Positions 40,624 through 49,394 of a DNA stretch of 64,000 nt are shown one piece after another (position 1 is the first letter of the stretch; every line of letters begins with the position of its first letter). A model generated the notes under the pieces. That model was given only the letters and a program-made list of their open reading frames with translations, was not told where the DNA came from and did not search any database. The position numbers were made by a program, and so were the translations under genes. The stretch comes from Asanoa hainanensis (GTDB lineage Bacteria > Actinomycetota > Actinomycetes > Mycobacteriales > Micromonosporaceae): positions 124,001 to 188,000 of the forward strand of contig NZ_FZPH01000016.1 in NCBI RefSeq assembly GCF_900188485.1, read 5' to 3'.

Positions 40624-41213
40624 CGCAGCACGGCGAGCAGGTCGGCGAGGCCGCCCTCGCGGGTCACGGCTCCGCCCACGCCGAGCGCGTCGGCGCCCGC
40701 CGCGAGGAAGTCGCGGGCGTTGTGCGGGCCGATGCCGCCGGTCGCGACGAACCGCACGTCCGGGAACGGTCCGCGCACCTCGCGCAGCCAGCCGGCGCCC
40801 AGCGAGCCGGCCGGGAACGCCTTCAGCCAGTCGCAGCCGGCCTTGCGGGCGTGGTGCACCTCCGACGGGGTGGCCACGCCGGGCAGGTGCGGCAGGCCGG
40901 CGGCGGCGCTCGCGGCGACCACGTCGAGGTCGAGCCCGGGCGCGACGGTGAACACCGCACCGGCGTCCGCCGCCACCTTCACCTGCTCGACCGTCACCAC
41001 CGTGCCGGCACCGACCAGGGCTCCGCGCGCGGCCGCGGCCGACGCCACCGCCCGCAGGCACGCCACGGCCTCGGGGGTCTGGATCGGGACCTCGACGGCA
41101 CCGAGGCCGCTGTCCCACACCGCCTCGGCGAGCGCCACCGCCCGCTCGATCGGCACGTTGCGGAGGATCGCCATGAGGGGTTTGCCGCGGAGCAGCGTCG
41201 CGAAGTCGGTCAT
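40620..41213 (-). CDS. eda: KDPG/KHG aldolase
   Basis: 197 aa. LMAILRN, GLGAVEVPIQTPEAV, LVGAGTVVTVEQV and CDWLKAFPAG (Schiff-base Lys131) identify 2-keto-3-deoxy-6-phosphogluconate / 4-hydroxy-2-oxoglutarate aldolase, which yields pyruvate plus glyceraldehyde-3-phosphate. The start is the ATG of MTDFATLLRG; the frame is open far upstream but overlaps the divergent kinase gene. No Shine-Dalgarno; TACCTT lies 9 nt upstream. Only 21 bp separate it from the KDG kinase start, so both are driven from one divergent promoter and form a KDG-KDPG-pyruvate route. Confidence 0.92.
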   Translation of the reverse strand: MTDFATLLRGKPLMAILRNVPIERAVALAEAVWDSGLGAVEVPIQTPEAVACLRAVASAAAARGALVGAGTVVTVEQVKVAADAGAVFTVAPGLDLDVVAASAAAGLPHLPGVATPSEVHHARKAGCDWLKAFPAGSLGAGWLREVRGPFPDVRFVATGGIGPHNARDFLAAGADALGVGGAVTREGGLADLLAVLR

Positions 41214-41234
41214 CGGAATGGCAAGGTAGCCGGC

Positions 41235-42191
41235 ATGCCCCAACCGGTCAACCGCGCACCCGCCCCACCGGACATCGTCGGCCTGGGTGAGGCGATGGTG
41301 CTCTTCCAGGCGGCCGGCGGGGCGCCGCTGGACACCTGCGCGACCACCTCGGTGCACGTCGCCGGGGCCGAGCTCAACCTGCTGGCGGCCGCGGCGCGGA
41401 CCGGCGCGCGGGCGGCGTTCTGCAGCAGGGTCGGCGCCGACCCGTTCGGCCGGCGGGTGCTCGCGGCCGCCGCGGCGCTCGGCGTCGACACCGACCTCGT
41501 GGCCACCGACGACGGCTTCCCGACCGGGGTGTTCTTCAAGGAGGTACGCCCCGACGGCGCGCGCCGGGTGCACTACTACCGGGCCGGCTCGGCGGCGTCC
41601 ACGATGGACGAAGACGACGCCGACCGGGCCCTGGCCACTTCGCCGCGGCTCGTCGCCGTCTCCGGGTTGACCGCGGCGCTGGGCGAGGGGCCGGAGCGCG
41701 CGGTGGTGCGGCTGGCCCGGCAGGCTCACGCCCGGGGCGTCGCGGTCGCGCTCGACCCCAACCTGCGGCCCGGGCTGCGGCCGGTCGGCGAGACGCTGGT
41801 CGGGCTGCTGCCGTACACGGCCTATCTGGTGCTGGGTCGCGACGAGGCGCCCACGCTGTTCGGCACCGACGAGCCCGCGGAGGTGTTCGCAAGGGCCCGG
41901 GCGGCCGGTGTCGGCGAGGTGGTGCTCAAGGCCGGCGCGGACGGCTGCTGGTACGCGACGGACGACGGGCCGGTGCACCTGCCCACGGCGGCGGTGCGGG
42001 TGGTCGACCCGGTCGGTGCGGGCGACGCGTTCGCCGGTGCCTACCTGGCGGCCCGGCTGGCCGGCATCGACCCGCGCGGGGCCGCCTGGCTGGGCAGCCA
42101 GTTCGCCGCTGGCGTGGTGGCCGCACCCGGCGACACGGAAGGGCTGCCGGACCCGGACCGGGCGCGCGAGCTGGTCAGCTCGGTCCGCTAG
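41235..42191 (+). CDS. kdgK: PfkB-family kinase, probable 2-dehydro-3-deoxygluconokinase
   Basis: 318 aa ribokinase fold. VGLGEAMVLFQ at the N-terminus, AGAELNLLAAAARTGARAAF, DPNLRPGL and the catalytic anion hole VDPVGAGDAFAGAYLA. The KDG kinase assignment rests on the adjacent divergent KDPG aldolase gene and on the GEAM.LF start typical of KdgK. Ribosome site AAGG upstream of the ATG. The last 17 bp overlap the convergent regulator gene. Confidence 0.88.
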   Translation: MPQPVNRAPAPPDIVGLGEAMVLFQAAGGAPLDTCATTSVHVAGAELNLLAAAARTGARAAFCSRVGADPFGRRVLAAAAALGVDTDLVATDDGFPTGVFFKEVRPDGARRVHYYRAGSAASTMDEDDADRALATSPRLVAVSGLTAALGEGPERAVVRLARQAHARGVAVALDPNLRPGLRPVGETLVGLLPYTAYLVLGRDEAPTLFGTDEPAEVFARARAAGVGEVVLKAGADGCWYATDDGPVHLPTAAVRVVDPVGAGDAFAGAYLAARLAGIDPRGAAWLGSQFAAGVVAAPGDTEGLPDPDRARELVSSVR

Positions 42192-43167
42192 TCGCGAGCA
42201 GGTCGCCCAGCGGCGTGCGGTGGTAGAGCACGGACCGCCCCGAGCGGGCGGCGTCCAGCAGGCCGGCCCGGCGCAGCGCGCGCAGGTGGTCGCCCGCGGA
42301 GCCGACCGGGACGGCCAGCGTCCGGGCCAGTTGCGTGGTGCTGGCCGGCTCGCGCAGCGCGACCAGGATCCGGGCCCGGGTGCGGCCTATGAGCTCCTCC
42401 AGCGCGGCCGAGGGCGGCTCCGGCCGGGCACCCCACCAGTCGGCGACGCCGCGCGCCGGATAGATGATCGCGCGGTCCCAGGGGTCGTCGGAGTGCGCGG
42501 CGATGCTGGGCCAGATGAACACCGACGGGATGAACGTCATGCCCCGACCGCCGACCACGACGTCGCGGCCGGCGATCCGGCTCACCTCGATGCTGCCGTC
42601 GCGCCAGCGGACCCGCTGGTGCAGGCCGTCGAGCGCGGCCGCCCAGCCGTGCCGGGCCAGCAGGCCCGAGCGGTAGACGATGTCGCGCTCGCAGATCGCC
42701 CGCAGCTGGAGCCAGTCGGTGGCCAGCAGGGCGTCCCAGGCGCGGCGCAGGCCGTCGGCGAGCAGCTCCGTGACGTCCGGCGAGGCCAGGATCTCGCGGG
42801 CGTCCGGGTCCTTGGCGGGCCGGGCGGCCAGGCACACCGCGATCTCGGCGCGGGCCACGGGCAGGGGCACCGCGCGTACCACCTCAAGGTCGTCGTCGAT
42901 CGTCTGCAGCGCCGACCGGGTCGGCGGTGGCGCGACGAAGTCGGCGCCGCCGTGCGGGTGGTGCAGCGCGAGCAGGGCCCGCATGGCCGGGTCGGTGCGG
43001 CGGAGGTGCTCGAACGCGGGGCGCAGCCGGGCGGCGGGGCCGGGCGTACGCGGGCCGTGCCGGTCCGTGCCGTCGAAGAAGCGCAGCAGGTTCTCCAGCT
43101 CGAAGCTCGGCGACAGCGCGAACCGGCTGTGCAGCAGGTCGGTCTGGTCGACGAGGTAGCGGAGCAC
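42175..43167 (-). CDS. ArsR-type winged-helix regulator with DUF5937-like N-terminus
   Basis: 330 aa. The DNA-binding winged helix is C-terminal (ARILVALREPASTTQLARTL, GDHLRALRRAGLL, RSGRSVLYHRTPLG), while the first ~230 residues form the domain typical of long actinobacterial ArsR-like proteins (FELENLLRFFDG). No metal-binding ELCVCDL box, so it is not a classic metal sensor. It is divergent from an MFS gene, and a perfect palindrome GTTACGG-N6-CCGTAAC lies 9 bp upstream of its start, so repression of itself and the exporter operon is likely. Confidence 0.85.
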   Translation of the reverse strand: MLRYLVDQTDLLHSRFALSPSFELENLLRFFDGTDRHGPRTPGPAARLRPAFEHLRRTDPAMRALLALHHPHGGADFVAPPPTRSALQTIDDDLEVVRAVPLPVARAEIAVCLAARPAKDPDAREILASPDVTELLADGLRRAWDALLATDWLQLRAICERDIVYRSGLLARHGWAAALDGLHQRVRWRDGSIEVSRIAGRDVVVGGRGMTFIPSVFIWPSIAAHSDDPWDRAIIYPARGVADWWGARPEPPSAALEELIGRTRARILVALREPASTTQLARTLAVPVGSAGDHLRALRRAGLLDAARSGRSVLYHRTPLGDLLATSGPS

Positions 43168-43175
43168 CCCTCGAC

Positions 43176-43195
43176 GTTACGGCCAGGACCGTAAC
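43176..43195. promoter_or_regulatory. Operator between the ArsR-type regulator and MFS genes
   Basis: GTTACGG (43176-43182) and CCGTAAC (43189-43195) form a perfect 7-bp inverted repeat with a 6-bp centre, in the 66-bp gap between the two divergent starts. Confidence 0.7.
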
Positions 43196-43233
43196 TTTGG
43201 CCACCGGGGCGCCGCCTGCCGCAGGCTGCGGCG

Positions 43234-44580
43234 GTGAGCACACAGTCCGCCACGTACCGCGAGGTCTTCGCGGTGCCGGCCTTCCGGGTCCTGTTCGTCA
43301 GCCGCTCGATCGCCATCGCCGCCGACGCGCTGCGGATCGTCGCGCTGTCGGTGCTGGTGTTCGCGGCGACCGGCTCGCCCCTGCTGTCCGCGATCACCTT
43401 CGCCATCGGCTTCCTGCCGCAGGTGCTCGGCGGCGCGCTGTTCGGCTCCCTGGCCGACCGGCTCCGGCCCCGGCCGCTGATCGTGGCGGGCTACGGCGCG
43501 GAGTGCGTGGCCGCCCTGACCCTCGCCACGGTGCCGCTGCCGACCTGGGCCCGGCTGGTGCTCGTCGCGGTGGTCGCGGTCGGCACGCCGGTGTTCAACG
43601 GCGCCTCCGGCCGGCTGGTCGCCGACGTGCTGACCGGCGACGCGTACGTGCTGGGACGCTCGGTGAGCAGCATGGCGTCGGGCGGCGCGCAGCTGCTCGG
43701 CCTGGCCGCCGGCGGCGTCGCGATCGCCGCGCTCGGCGCGCAGCGGGCCCTGCTGCTCACGGCCGCCTGCCACCTGGTCGCCGCGCTGATCGTCCGGTTC
43801 GGTCTGGCCGACCTGCCCGCGGTGCCGGCCGCCGATGGCGGCGGTGCGGTGCGGCAGAGCTGGTCGAGCAACGCCGCGCTGCTGGCCGACCCGTGGGTCC
43901 GGCAGTTGCTGCTGCTGCAGTGGCTGCCCTCGGCGTTCGTGGTCGGCGCCGAGGCGCTGATGGTCGCGTACGCGTCGACGCGGGGCTTCCCGGCCGGCGC
44001 GGTCGGGCTGCTGATGGCGGCCTCCCCCCTGGGCATGCTGGTCGGCCATCTCGTGGTCGGTCGGCTGGTGCCGCCGGACACCCGGATCCGGCTGGTCGCG
44101 CCGCTGGTGCTGCTGCTCGGTCTGCCGCCCGTGGCCTTCGCGTTCGACCCGCCGTTGCTCGTCTGCGCCGTGCTGATGACCGCCAGCGGCGTCGGGTTCG
44201 CGTACTCCCTCGGCCTGCAGCGGGCGTTCGTCGACGCGGTGCCGGAGCGCGGCCGGGGCCAGGCGTTCGGCCTGCTCTCCACCGGCCTGATGACCCTGCA
44301 GGGCGTGGGACCGGCCGTGTTCGGTGGGCTGGCCTCGCTGACGGCCCCGCGCTGGGCGGTCGCCCTGGCCGGTGTGACAACGGTCACGACCGCGCTGTTG
44401 GTGCCCAGGCGCCGATTCCTTCTCGACTCCGGTGCGGTCAACACCGGCGGACGGAAGGAGAGCCACGATGGCCAGCACACAGTCGAGCGCCGTGGAGCGC
44501 ATGTACCGGACCTGGACCCGGGACCGCTTGAACCCGCCGCCGGAGCCGGAGCCGCGGGAGACCGACGACCACTGGGGTGA
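43234..44580 (+). CDS. MFS transporter
   Basis: 448 aa with 12 predicted helices ending near residue 400 (VTTVTTALLVPRRRFLL). Segments SRSIAIAADALRIVALSVLVF and FGSLADRLRPRPLIV (motif A-like) resemble macrolide-efflux-type MFS proteins. The last ~45 residues are hydrophilic and arise because the frame continues 113 bp into the esterase gene before meeting a stop; a lost stop codon is possible. GTG start 67 bp from the divergent regulator gene, with the operator between them. Confidence 0.85.
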   Translation: MSTQSATYREVFAVPAFRVLFVSRSIAIAADALRIVALSVLVFAATGSPLLSAITFAIGFLPQVLGGALFGSLADRLRPRPLIVAGYGAECVAALTLATVPLPTWARLVLVAVVAVGTPVFNGASGRLVADVLTGDAYVLGRSVSSMASGGAQLLGLAAGGVAIAALGAQRALLLTAACHLVAALIVRFGLADLPAVPAADGGGAVRQSWSSNAALLADPWVRQLLLLQWLPSAFVVGAEALMVAYASTRGFPAGAVGLLMAASPLGMLVGHLVVGRLVPPDTRIRLVAPLVLLLGLPPVAFAFDPPLLVCAVLMTASGVGFAYSLGLQRAFVDAVPERGRGQAFGLLSTGLMTLQGVGPAVFGGLASLTAPRWAVALAGVTTVTTALLVPRRRFLLDSGAVNTGGRKESHDGQHTVERRGAHVPDLDPGPLEPAAGAGAAGDRRPLG

Positions 44581-45352
44581 CCTGACGGCGGAGCCGCGCG
44601 GGGTGGACTACCTGGAGGTGGAACACGGGCTGCGGCTGGTGCCGCACGGCGTCCGCGACTCCGGGGCGGCGCTGCTGTGCCTGCACGGCGGCGGCTTCGT
44701 CAGCGGGTCGGTGTTCACCCACCGCAAGCTGTACGGGCACCTCGCCAAGGCGATCGGCGTGCCGGCGCTGATCGCGCACCAGCGGCACACCCCGGAACAG
44801 CCGTTCCCGGCGCAGCAGGAGGACGCGCTCGCGGCGTACACCTGGCTGGTCGGACAGGGTTTCGATCGGCTGGTCCTGGCCGGCGACTCGGCCGGCGGCG
44901 GGCTCGCGGTGACGGCGACCCTGGCCGCCCGCGCCCGCGACCTGCCGGCCCCGGCGGCGCTGCTGCTCATCTCGCCGTGGGTGGACATGGCGGTCAGCGG
45001 CGACAGCTTCGACACCAACGCCGAACGCGACGGGTTCTTCTACCGCGACGTGGTGCTGGAGTTGGCCGCGATGTACCTCGCGGGCCGCGACCCCCGCGAT
45101 CCCGCGGTCAACCCGCTCCACGCGGACCTGACCGGGCTGCCGCCCACGTTCATCCAGGTGGGTGCTGACGAGACGCTGCTCGACGAGAGCCGGATGCTGG
45201 AGAAGCGGGCCCGGGAGTTCGGTGTGGAGGTGCGCCGCGACGTCTTCGAGGAGCAGCAGCACACCTTCCAGATGGCCGCCGGGCGCGCACCGGAGGCGGA
45301 TGACGCGATCCGCCGGTTCGCTGACTGGGTACGACCGAGACTGGAGCTGTGA
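44468..45352 (+). CDS. Alpha/beta hydrolase, hormone-sensitive-lipase type esterase
   Basis: 294 aa. HGGG oxyanion motif in LLCLHGGGFVSGS, nucleophile in LAGDSAGGGLA, acid in QVGADETLLDES and histidine in EQQHTFQ. The HSL family (group IV esterases) hydrolyses short-chain esters. ATG preceded by AAGGAGAG, well placed inside the end of the MFS frame. The stop overlaps the GTG of the sigma factor gene (GTGA), so MFS, esterase and sigma factor are one operon. Confidence 0.92.
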   Translation: MASTQSSAVERMYRTWTRDRLNPPPEPEPRETDDHWGDLTAEPRGVDYLEVEHGLRLVPHGVRDSGAALLCLHGGGFVSGSVFTHRKLYGHLAKAIGVPALIAHQRHTPEQPFPAQQEDALAAYTWLVGQGFDRLVLAGDSAGGGLAVTATLAARARDLPAPAALLLISPWVDMAVSGDSFDTNAERDGFFYRDVVLELAAMYLAGRDPRDPAVNPLHADLTGLPPTFIQVGADETLLDESRMLEKRAREFGVEVRRDVFEEQQHTFQMAAGRAPEADDAIRRFADWVRPRLEL

Positions 45353-46269
45353 CGATGGATCCGGGAGAGCTCGAGCCACATCGCCGCGAGCTGACCGCGC
45401 ACTGCTACCGGATGCTCGGCTCGGCCGAGGAGGCGCAGGACGTGGTGCAGGAGACGTTCCTGCGGGCCTGGCGGGCCCGGGAGCTGTTCGAGGGACGGGC
45501 GTCGGTGCGGGTCTGGCTCTACCGGATCGCCACCAACGCCTGCCTGACGGCGCTGGAGCAGCGGGCCCGGCGCCCGCTGCCCTCCGGCCTCGGCGCGCCC
45601 GCCGACGACCCGACCGCACCCGGCACGATCGACCTCGACGTGCCGTGGCTCCAGCCCTTCGCCGACGACCCGGCCGACACGGTGGTGCGGCGCGAGAGCC
45701 TGCGCCTGGCCCTGGTCGCGAGCCTGCAGCTGTTGCCCCCGCGGCAGCGGGCGGTGCTGTTGATGCGCGAGGTGCTGGAGTTCCCCGCGACGGACGTGGC
45801 GTCCATGTTGGACATGTCGGTGCCGGCGGTGAAGAGCAGCCTGCAACGGGCGCGGGCGCGCCTGGACGCGGCGCGTGGCGAGCCGCTGTCCGACCCGGAC
45901 TCGCCGGAGGCGTTGGCGCAACTCGACGCGTACCTGGCAGCGTTCGTCAACAGCGACCTCACCGCGCTGGAAGAGGCGCTGCGCAAGGATGCCACGCTGG
46001 AGGTCGTCCCGTCCCGCACCTGGTTCGCCGGCAAGGCCGTCTGCGTTCCCTACCTGCGTTCGGTCCTCGGCGAGCCCGGCGAGTGGGCGATGTTCCCGGT
46101 GACCGCCAACGACCAGCCGGCGGTGGTGGTCTACCGTGCCGGAGCCGCGTTCGGCGTGGTGCTGCTGTCGCCGACCCCGACCGGGCTGGCCGGCATCGTC
46201 CTGTTCACCGGTGCCGACCACGTCGAACGCTTCGGCTATCCCGCGGTGCTGGGCCCTGGGCTTGCCTAG
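45349..46269 (+). CDS. ECF sigma factor with C-terminal SnoaL-like domain
   Basis: 306 aa. Region 2: HCYRMLGSAEEAQDVVQETF, RASVRVWLYRIATNACLTAL; region 4: LPPRQRAVLLMREVLEFPAT, MLDMSVPAVKSSLQRARARL. The last ~110 residues (LDAYLAAFVNSDLTALEEAL) form a SnoaL/NTF2-like domain, seen in SigG/SigJ-type ECF groups that lack a classical anti-sigma factor and are thought to be controlled by this extension. No anti-sigma gene is adjacent. GTG 45349 overlaps the esterase stop; ATG 45355 is the alternative. The 3' end overlaps the convergent decarboxylase gene by 4 bp. Confidence 0.9.
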   Translation: MTMDPGELEPHRRELTAHCYRMLGSAEEAQDVVQETFLRAWRARELFEGRASVRVWLYRIATNACLTALEQRARRPLPSGLGAPADDPTAPGTIDLDVPWLQPFADDPADTVVRRESLRLALVASLQLLPPRQRAVLLMREVLEFPATDVASMLDMSVPAVKSSLQRARARLDAARGEPLSDPDSPEALAQLDAYLAAFVNSDLTALEEALRKDATLEVVPSRTWFAGKAVCVPYLRSVLGEPGEWAMFPVTANDQPAVVVYRAGAAFGVVLLSPTPTGLAGIVLFTGADHVERFGYPAVLGPGLA

Positions 46270-47036
46270 CCGCCCTCGGTCTGGCGGAGCTGGCCGGCGA
46301 TGTCGTCCGGCGAGAGGTTGGCGTTGGCGAACGCGGCCGTGCGGGGCAGGCTCAGGTGCAGCTCGGTCTCGGTGGCCACCCGCACCTCGCCCTCGACCAG
46401 GGCGAAGTCGAGGGCGTGGCCGCCGTGGTCGCGGTCGGCGGTGAGGAAGTGCAGGTGGTAGCCCGGCACCGCGATTCCCAGCTCGTACGACGGTGACCGG
46501 AAGCCGGCCAGGTCGCCGTCGACGTCGCGGAACGTGGTGACGGCCTGCCCTTCGGTGGCCTTGGTCAGCGGCGGGTACGGCGGCTTCTGCTCCATCACCG
46601 TGCGGGTCTCGACGCTCGCGAACCGGCCGGTGACGCGGACGGCGGCCGTCAGGTTGGTGGTGGGCAACGCGTGGTCGATCCGGTCGAGCAGGTTCTTTCG
46701 GTCGACCGGCGCGGTGATCCGCAGGGTGATCTCGGGCCGGAACCAGGTGACGGTGGCGAACGGGGTCAGGTCGGTGGGCTCCGCGACCCGCGCGCCGCCG
46801 TCGGCCCGCAGGTGGTGGCAGGTCCCGTCGAGCACGACCATCTCGCCGTCGAGGTGGTTGAAGGTGCCGAGCCCGAAGTTGCCGTGCCGCAGCAGCTCGG
46901 CGATCGTCACGTCGCCGTCGTAGAGCCCGTCCAGCAGGGCGGCGATGGTCGAGGTCTGGTAGATCTCGTCGGCGTGCCCGTCGTGGATCATCGCGCGGCC
47001 CCACGCCCGGAACCGGTCGTATGCTTCGCTCTCCAT
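46266..47036 (-). CDS. budA: Acetolactate decarboxylase
   Basis: 256 aa, normal size. YQTSTIAALLDGLYDGDVTI, LGTFNHLDGEMVVLDGTCHH and the zinc-binding PGYHLHFLTADRDHGGHALD are diagnostic. It converts alpha-acetolactate to acetoin, diverting pyruvate-derived acetolactate from branched-chain amino acid synthesis or giving neutral fermentation products. No acetolactate synthase is next to it. ATG start. It sits convergent with the sigma factor gene, so probably is not part of that operon. Confidence 0.93.
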   Translation of the reverse strand: MESEAYDRFRAWGRAMIHDGHADEIYQTSTIAALLDGLYDGDVTIAELLRHGNFGLGTFNHLDGEMVVLDGTCHHLRADGGARVAEPTDLTPFATVTWFRPEITLRITAPVDRKNLLDRIDHALPTTNLTAAVRVTGRFASVETRTVMEQKPPYPPLTKATEGQAVTTFRDVDGDLAGFRSPSYELGIAVPGYHLHFLTADRDHGGHALDFALVEGEVRVATETELHLSLPRTAAFANANLSPDDIAGQLRQTEGG

Positions 47037-47091
47037 GGCGCTTCCTCGCTCGGCGTCACCTTTGTCCCTCGTCGGGGCACCCGCTTGACAC

Positions 47092-47664
47092 CTACCCGGT
47101 GACGCCCGGCCGACACCACCCGGCGCGGTAGAGGTCGCGCAGCACGCCGATCTCGCCGCCGTGGTGCATGGTCTCGCGGTTGACGTGCACGATCAGGGCG
47201 GCCATCGGCTCCGCGGCGAAGTAGGCCCCGCGCGGGCCGAGCGGGCGGGCCAGCTCGTCGGCGTCGAGTGCGGCGATCGCCGTGTGCCAACGGCCGTACA
47301 CGTCGTCGAGGAAGGCCAGCGCCCCGGTGGCGTCCGCCGGGAGGTCGGGGACGTGCCGCGGGTCGGACATGTCGGCACCGTCCTCATTGGAGGCGAAGAA
47401 CGTGCTCACCCGGGTGTGGAAGTTGACGGCTACGTGCGCGATCCGCCAGGCGATGGTGGTGAACGGCGGCGGTGTGCCCGGTTCCGGCCAGGGGCCGTCG
47501 GCGCGGTGGCGGCCGTCGTCTCCCCGGCGGACCGTCCAGGCGTCGGGGACCGGCTCCCAGGCGTACTCGTCGTCGGTCAGCCCGTCGAGTCGGGGTCGCA
47601 GGTGGTTGTCCCAGTAGAACGTGAGCTGGTCTTTGAACAACTCGATCAGAGCGCCGCTGCCCAT
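47092..47664 (-). CDS. DinB-family protein
   Basis: 190 aa four-helix-bundle DinB/YfiT type. Metal-ligand histidines are recognisable in WRIAHVAVNFH and RETMHHGGEIGVLRDL. Bacterial DinB-like proteins are often thiol S-transferases; the thiol in actinobacteria would be mycothiol (family knowledge). The ATG at MGSGALIELF lies within the end of the NUDIX gene (19-bp overlap), so translation is coupled. The longer open frame upstream runs through that gene and is rejected. Confidence 0.85.
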   Translation of the reverse strand: MGSGALIELFKDQLTFYWDNHLRPRLDGLTDDEYAWEPVPDAWTVRRGDDGRHRADGPWPEPGTPPPFTTIAWRIAHVAVNFHTRVSTFFASNEDGADMSDPRHVPDLPADATGALAFLDDVYGRWHTAIAALDADELARPLGPRGAYFAAEPMAALIVHVNRETMHHGGEIGVLRDLYRAGWCRPGVTG

Positions 47665-48188
47665 GCCCGCACCTTCTGCCGGAAGTCCTGCTCCACCTCG
47701 TCCGGTGGCAGCCAGGCGATGCCGTGCACCTCGTCTGCCCGCAACCGGGTGGCAGGTGCGGTGACCGTGGTGAAGAGATAGCGGACGTCGAAATGGTGGT
47801 GCGCGGCTTCGTCTCTGGCCGGGTTGGCGGCGATCGGGTGGACGCCGATGTCGCACGGCGTGTCGTCGGCCAGGGTCAGCAGCGCGATGCCAGTCTCCTC
47901 TTCGACCTCTCTTTGGGCCGCGCCGACTAGCGTCGTGTCGCCGGGTTCGAGGTGTCCGCCGGGCTGGAGCCATCTCTTGAACACGCTGTGGCGGATGTGG
48001 AGCATCCGGCCGGCAGGGTCGAGCACCACCGCGGAGGCGGTCACGTGGCCGGGTACGAACGTCTTTCGGGAGACGACGTCGGCTTCTTCCGTGAGGGCGG
48101 TGGTCAACGGTGCCAGCCGCTCGGCCTCGGCCGGGTGCCGCGCGAGGTAGCCGGCGATCACCTCGGCGACGTGCGCACGGGACATCAC
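47646..48188 (-). CDS. NUDIX hydrolase
   Basis: 180 aa. A complete Nudix box runs from residue 78: GGHLEPGDTT then AAQREVEEETGI. HVTASAVVLDPAGRMLHIRH is the preceding strand pattern. The substrate is a nucleoside diphosphate derivative, not specified further. GTG 48188 or ATG 48185. It is upstream of, and overlaps, the DinB gene, and lies 21 bp downstream of the second LacI gene. Confidence 0.92.
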   Translation of the reverse strand: MMSRAHVAEVIAGYLARHPAEAERLAPLTTALTEEADVVSRKTFVPGHVTASAVVLDPAGRMLHIRHSVFKRWLQPGGHLEPGDTTLVGAAQREVEEETGIALLTLADDTPCDIGVHPIAANPARDEAAHHHFDVRYLFTTVTAPATRLRADEVHGIAWLPPDEVEQDFRQKVRAWAAAL

Positions 48189-48209
48189 CCCGAGATGGTA
48201 CGCGTCGCC

Positions 48210-49250
48210 TTACGGATGCTGGTGTGCCGTGGACGCGCGGGGCACGAGGCTCGGCTCGAAGCGGAGGTGCCGGGCCGTGACCGGGCTGCCGTTCTCGCGT
48301 TCGACGATCCCTTCCAGCAGCAGGCGCGCCGCGTGGCGGCCGAGGTCGGCGCGGGGCGCCCGCACGGAGGTCAGCGGGACGGCCGCCGCGGCCGCGAACT
48401 CCATGTCGTCGTAGCCCACGATGGCGACGTCCTCCGGCACCCGGACCCCGTGCGCAAGCAGCCCTTGCAGCAGGCCGATCGCCACCAGGTCGTTGGCGGC
48501 GAAGACGCCTGTGGGCCGGCTCGCGGGGTGCATCGCCAGGAGGTGGTCGGCGGCGCCGCGGCCGGAGCGCAGGGTCAGGTCGGCGGTCGGGATCGACAGG
48601 AACGAGGTGGCGCCGTCGGAGACCTGGCGGATCGCCTCGTACGCGCCGTCCCTGCGGTCCTCGATCTGGGCCAGCGTGGCCGGGCCGCCGACGACCGCGA
48701 TCCGCCGGTGGCCGCGGGCGAGCAGGTGCTCGGCCGCGATCCGGCCGCCGGCCACGTCGTCGACGGCGACGTTCGAGTGGGTGCGCTCCAGGTGCCGGTC
48801 CAGGAAGACGATCGGGATGCCGAGGCGGTCGAACGCGTCGGTGCTCGGCGGGGACAGGTTGGTCGGGTTCCAGAGCAGTCCGCGTACCCGCTGCTGCTGG
48901 AACATCTCCAGGTAGCGCTGCTCGCGGCCCAGCAGGCCGCCGCTGCCCGCCAGCATGACTACGAGCCCGGCGGTGGCCACTTCGTCCTCGACACCGCGTA
49001 CGACGTCGGTCAGATAGGGGTTGGCCACGTCGAGCACCAGCATGGCGACGGTTCGGCTGGACCCGGCGCGGAGCTGGCGGGCCGACTCGCTGCGCACGAA
49101 GCCGAGCTTGGAGATGACGGCGCTGACCCGGCGCCGGGTGGGCAGTGCGACCAGATGTGGCCGGTTGAGCACATTGGACACAGTGCCGACCGAGACGCCG
49201 GCGGCCGCCGCCACGTCCTTGATCCGCACACCGCCCGGTAGCTCAGCCAT
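48210..49250 (-). CDS. LacI-family regulator 2
   Basis: 346 aa. Helix-turn-helix RIKDVAAAAGVSVGTVSNVL, hinge RRRVSAVISKLGFVRSESAR, and a sugar-binding-type domain (LVLDVANPYLTDVVRGVEDE, GVFAANDLVAIGLLQGLL, VGYDDMEFAAAA). Start chosen at MAELPGGVRIKD; the 25 residues upstream in frame look non-homologous. The 144-bp divergent gap to the acyltransferase gene has two CACGTG hexamers (49323, 49371) and GATCGATC (49358-49365). Ligand and targets unknown. Confidence 0.92.
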   Translation of the reverse strand: MAELPGGVRIKDVAAAAGVSVGTVSNVLNRPHLVALPTRRRVSAVISKLGFVRSESARQLRAGSSRTVAMLVLDVANPYLTDVVRGVEDEVATAGLVVMLAGSGGLLGREQRYLEMFQQQRVRGLLWNPTNLSPPSTDAFDRLGIPIVFLDRHLERTHSNVAVDDVAGGRIAAEHLLARGHRRIAVVGGPATLAQIEDRRDGAYEAIRQVSDGATSFLSIPTADLTLRSGRGAADHLLAMHPASRPTGVFAANDLVAIGLLQGLLAHGVRVPEDVAIVGYDDMEFAAAAAVPLTSVRAPRADLGRHAARLLLEGIVERENGSPVTARHLRFEPSLVPRASTAHQHP

Positions 49251-49394
49251 AGGTGTGACCAGGGTGCCACAGCCAGCGATCGATGCGGCATCCGCCGCCC
49301 GGCGGGCGGCTGTGGCCGTCGTCACGTGGTGCCATTACGTGCCCGTGACATCGCGCGGATCGATCGCGGACACGTGGCTGCCACCGTCTGACCT

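Noticed and set aside
49323-49376. Two CACGTG hexamers as operator for LacI 2
   Set aside because: The sites are short, common in high-GC DNA and do not match the LacI pattern; not strong enough to annotate.
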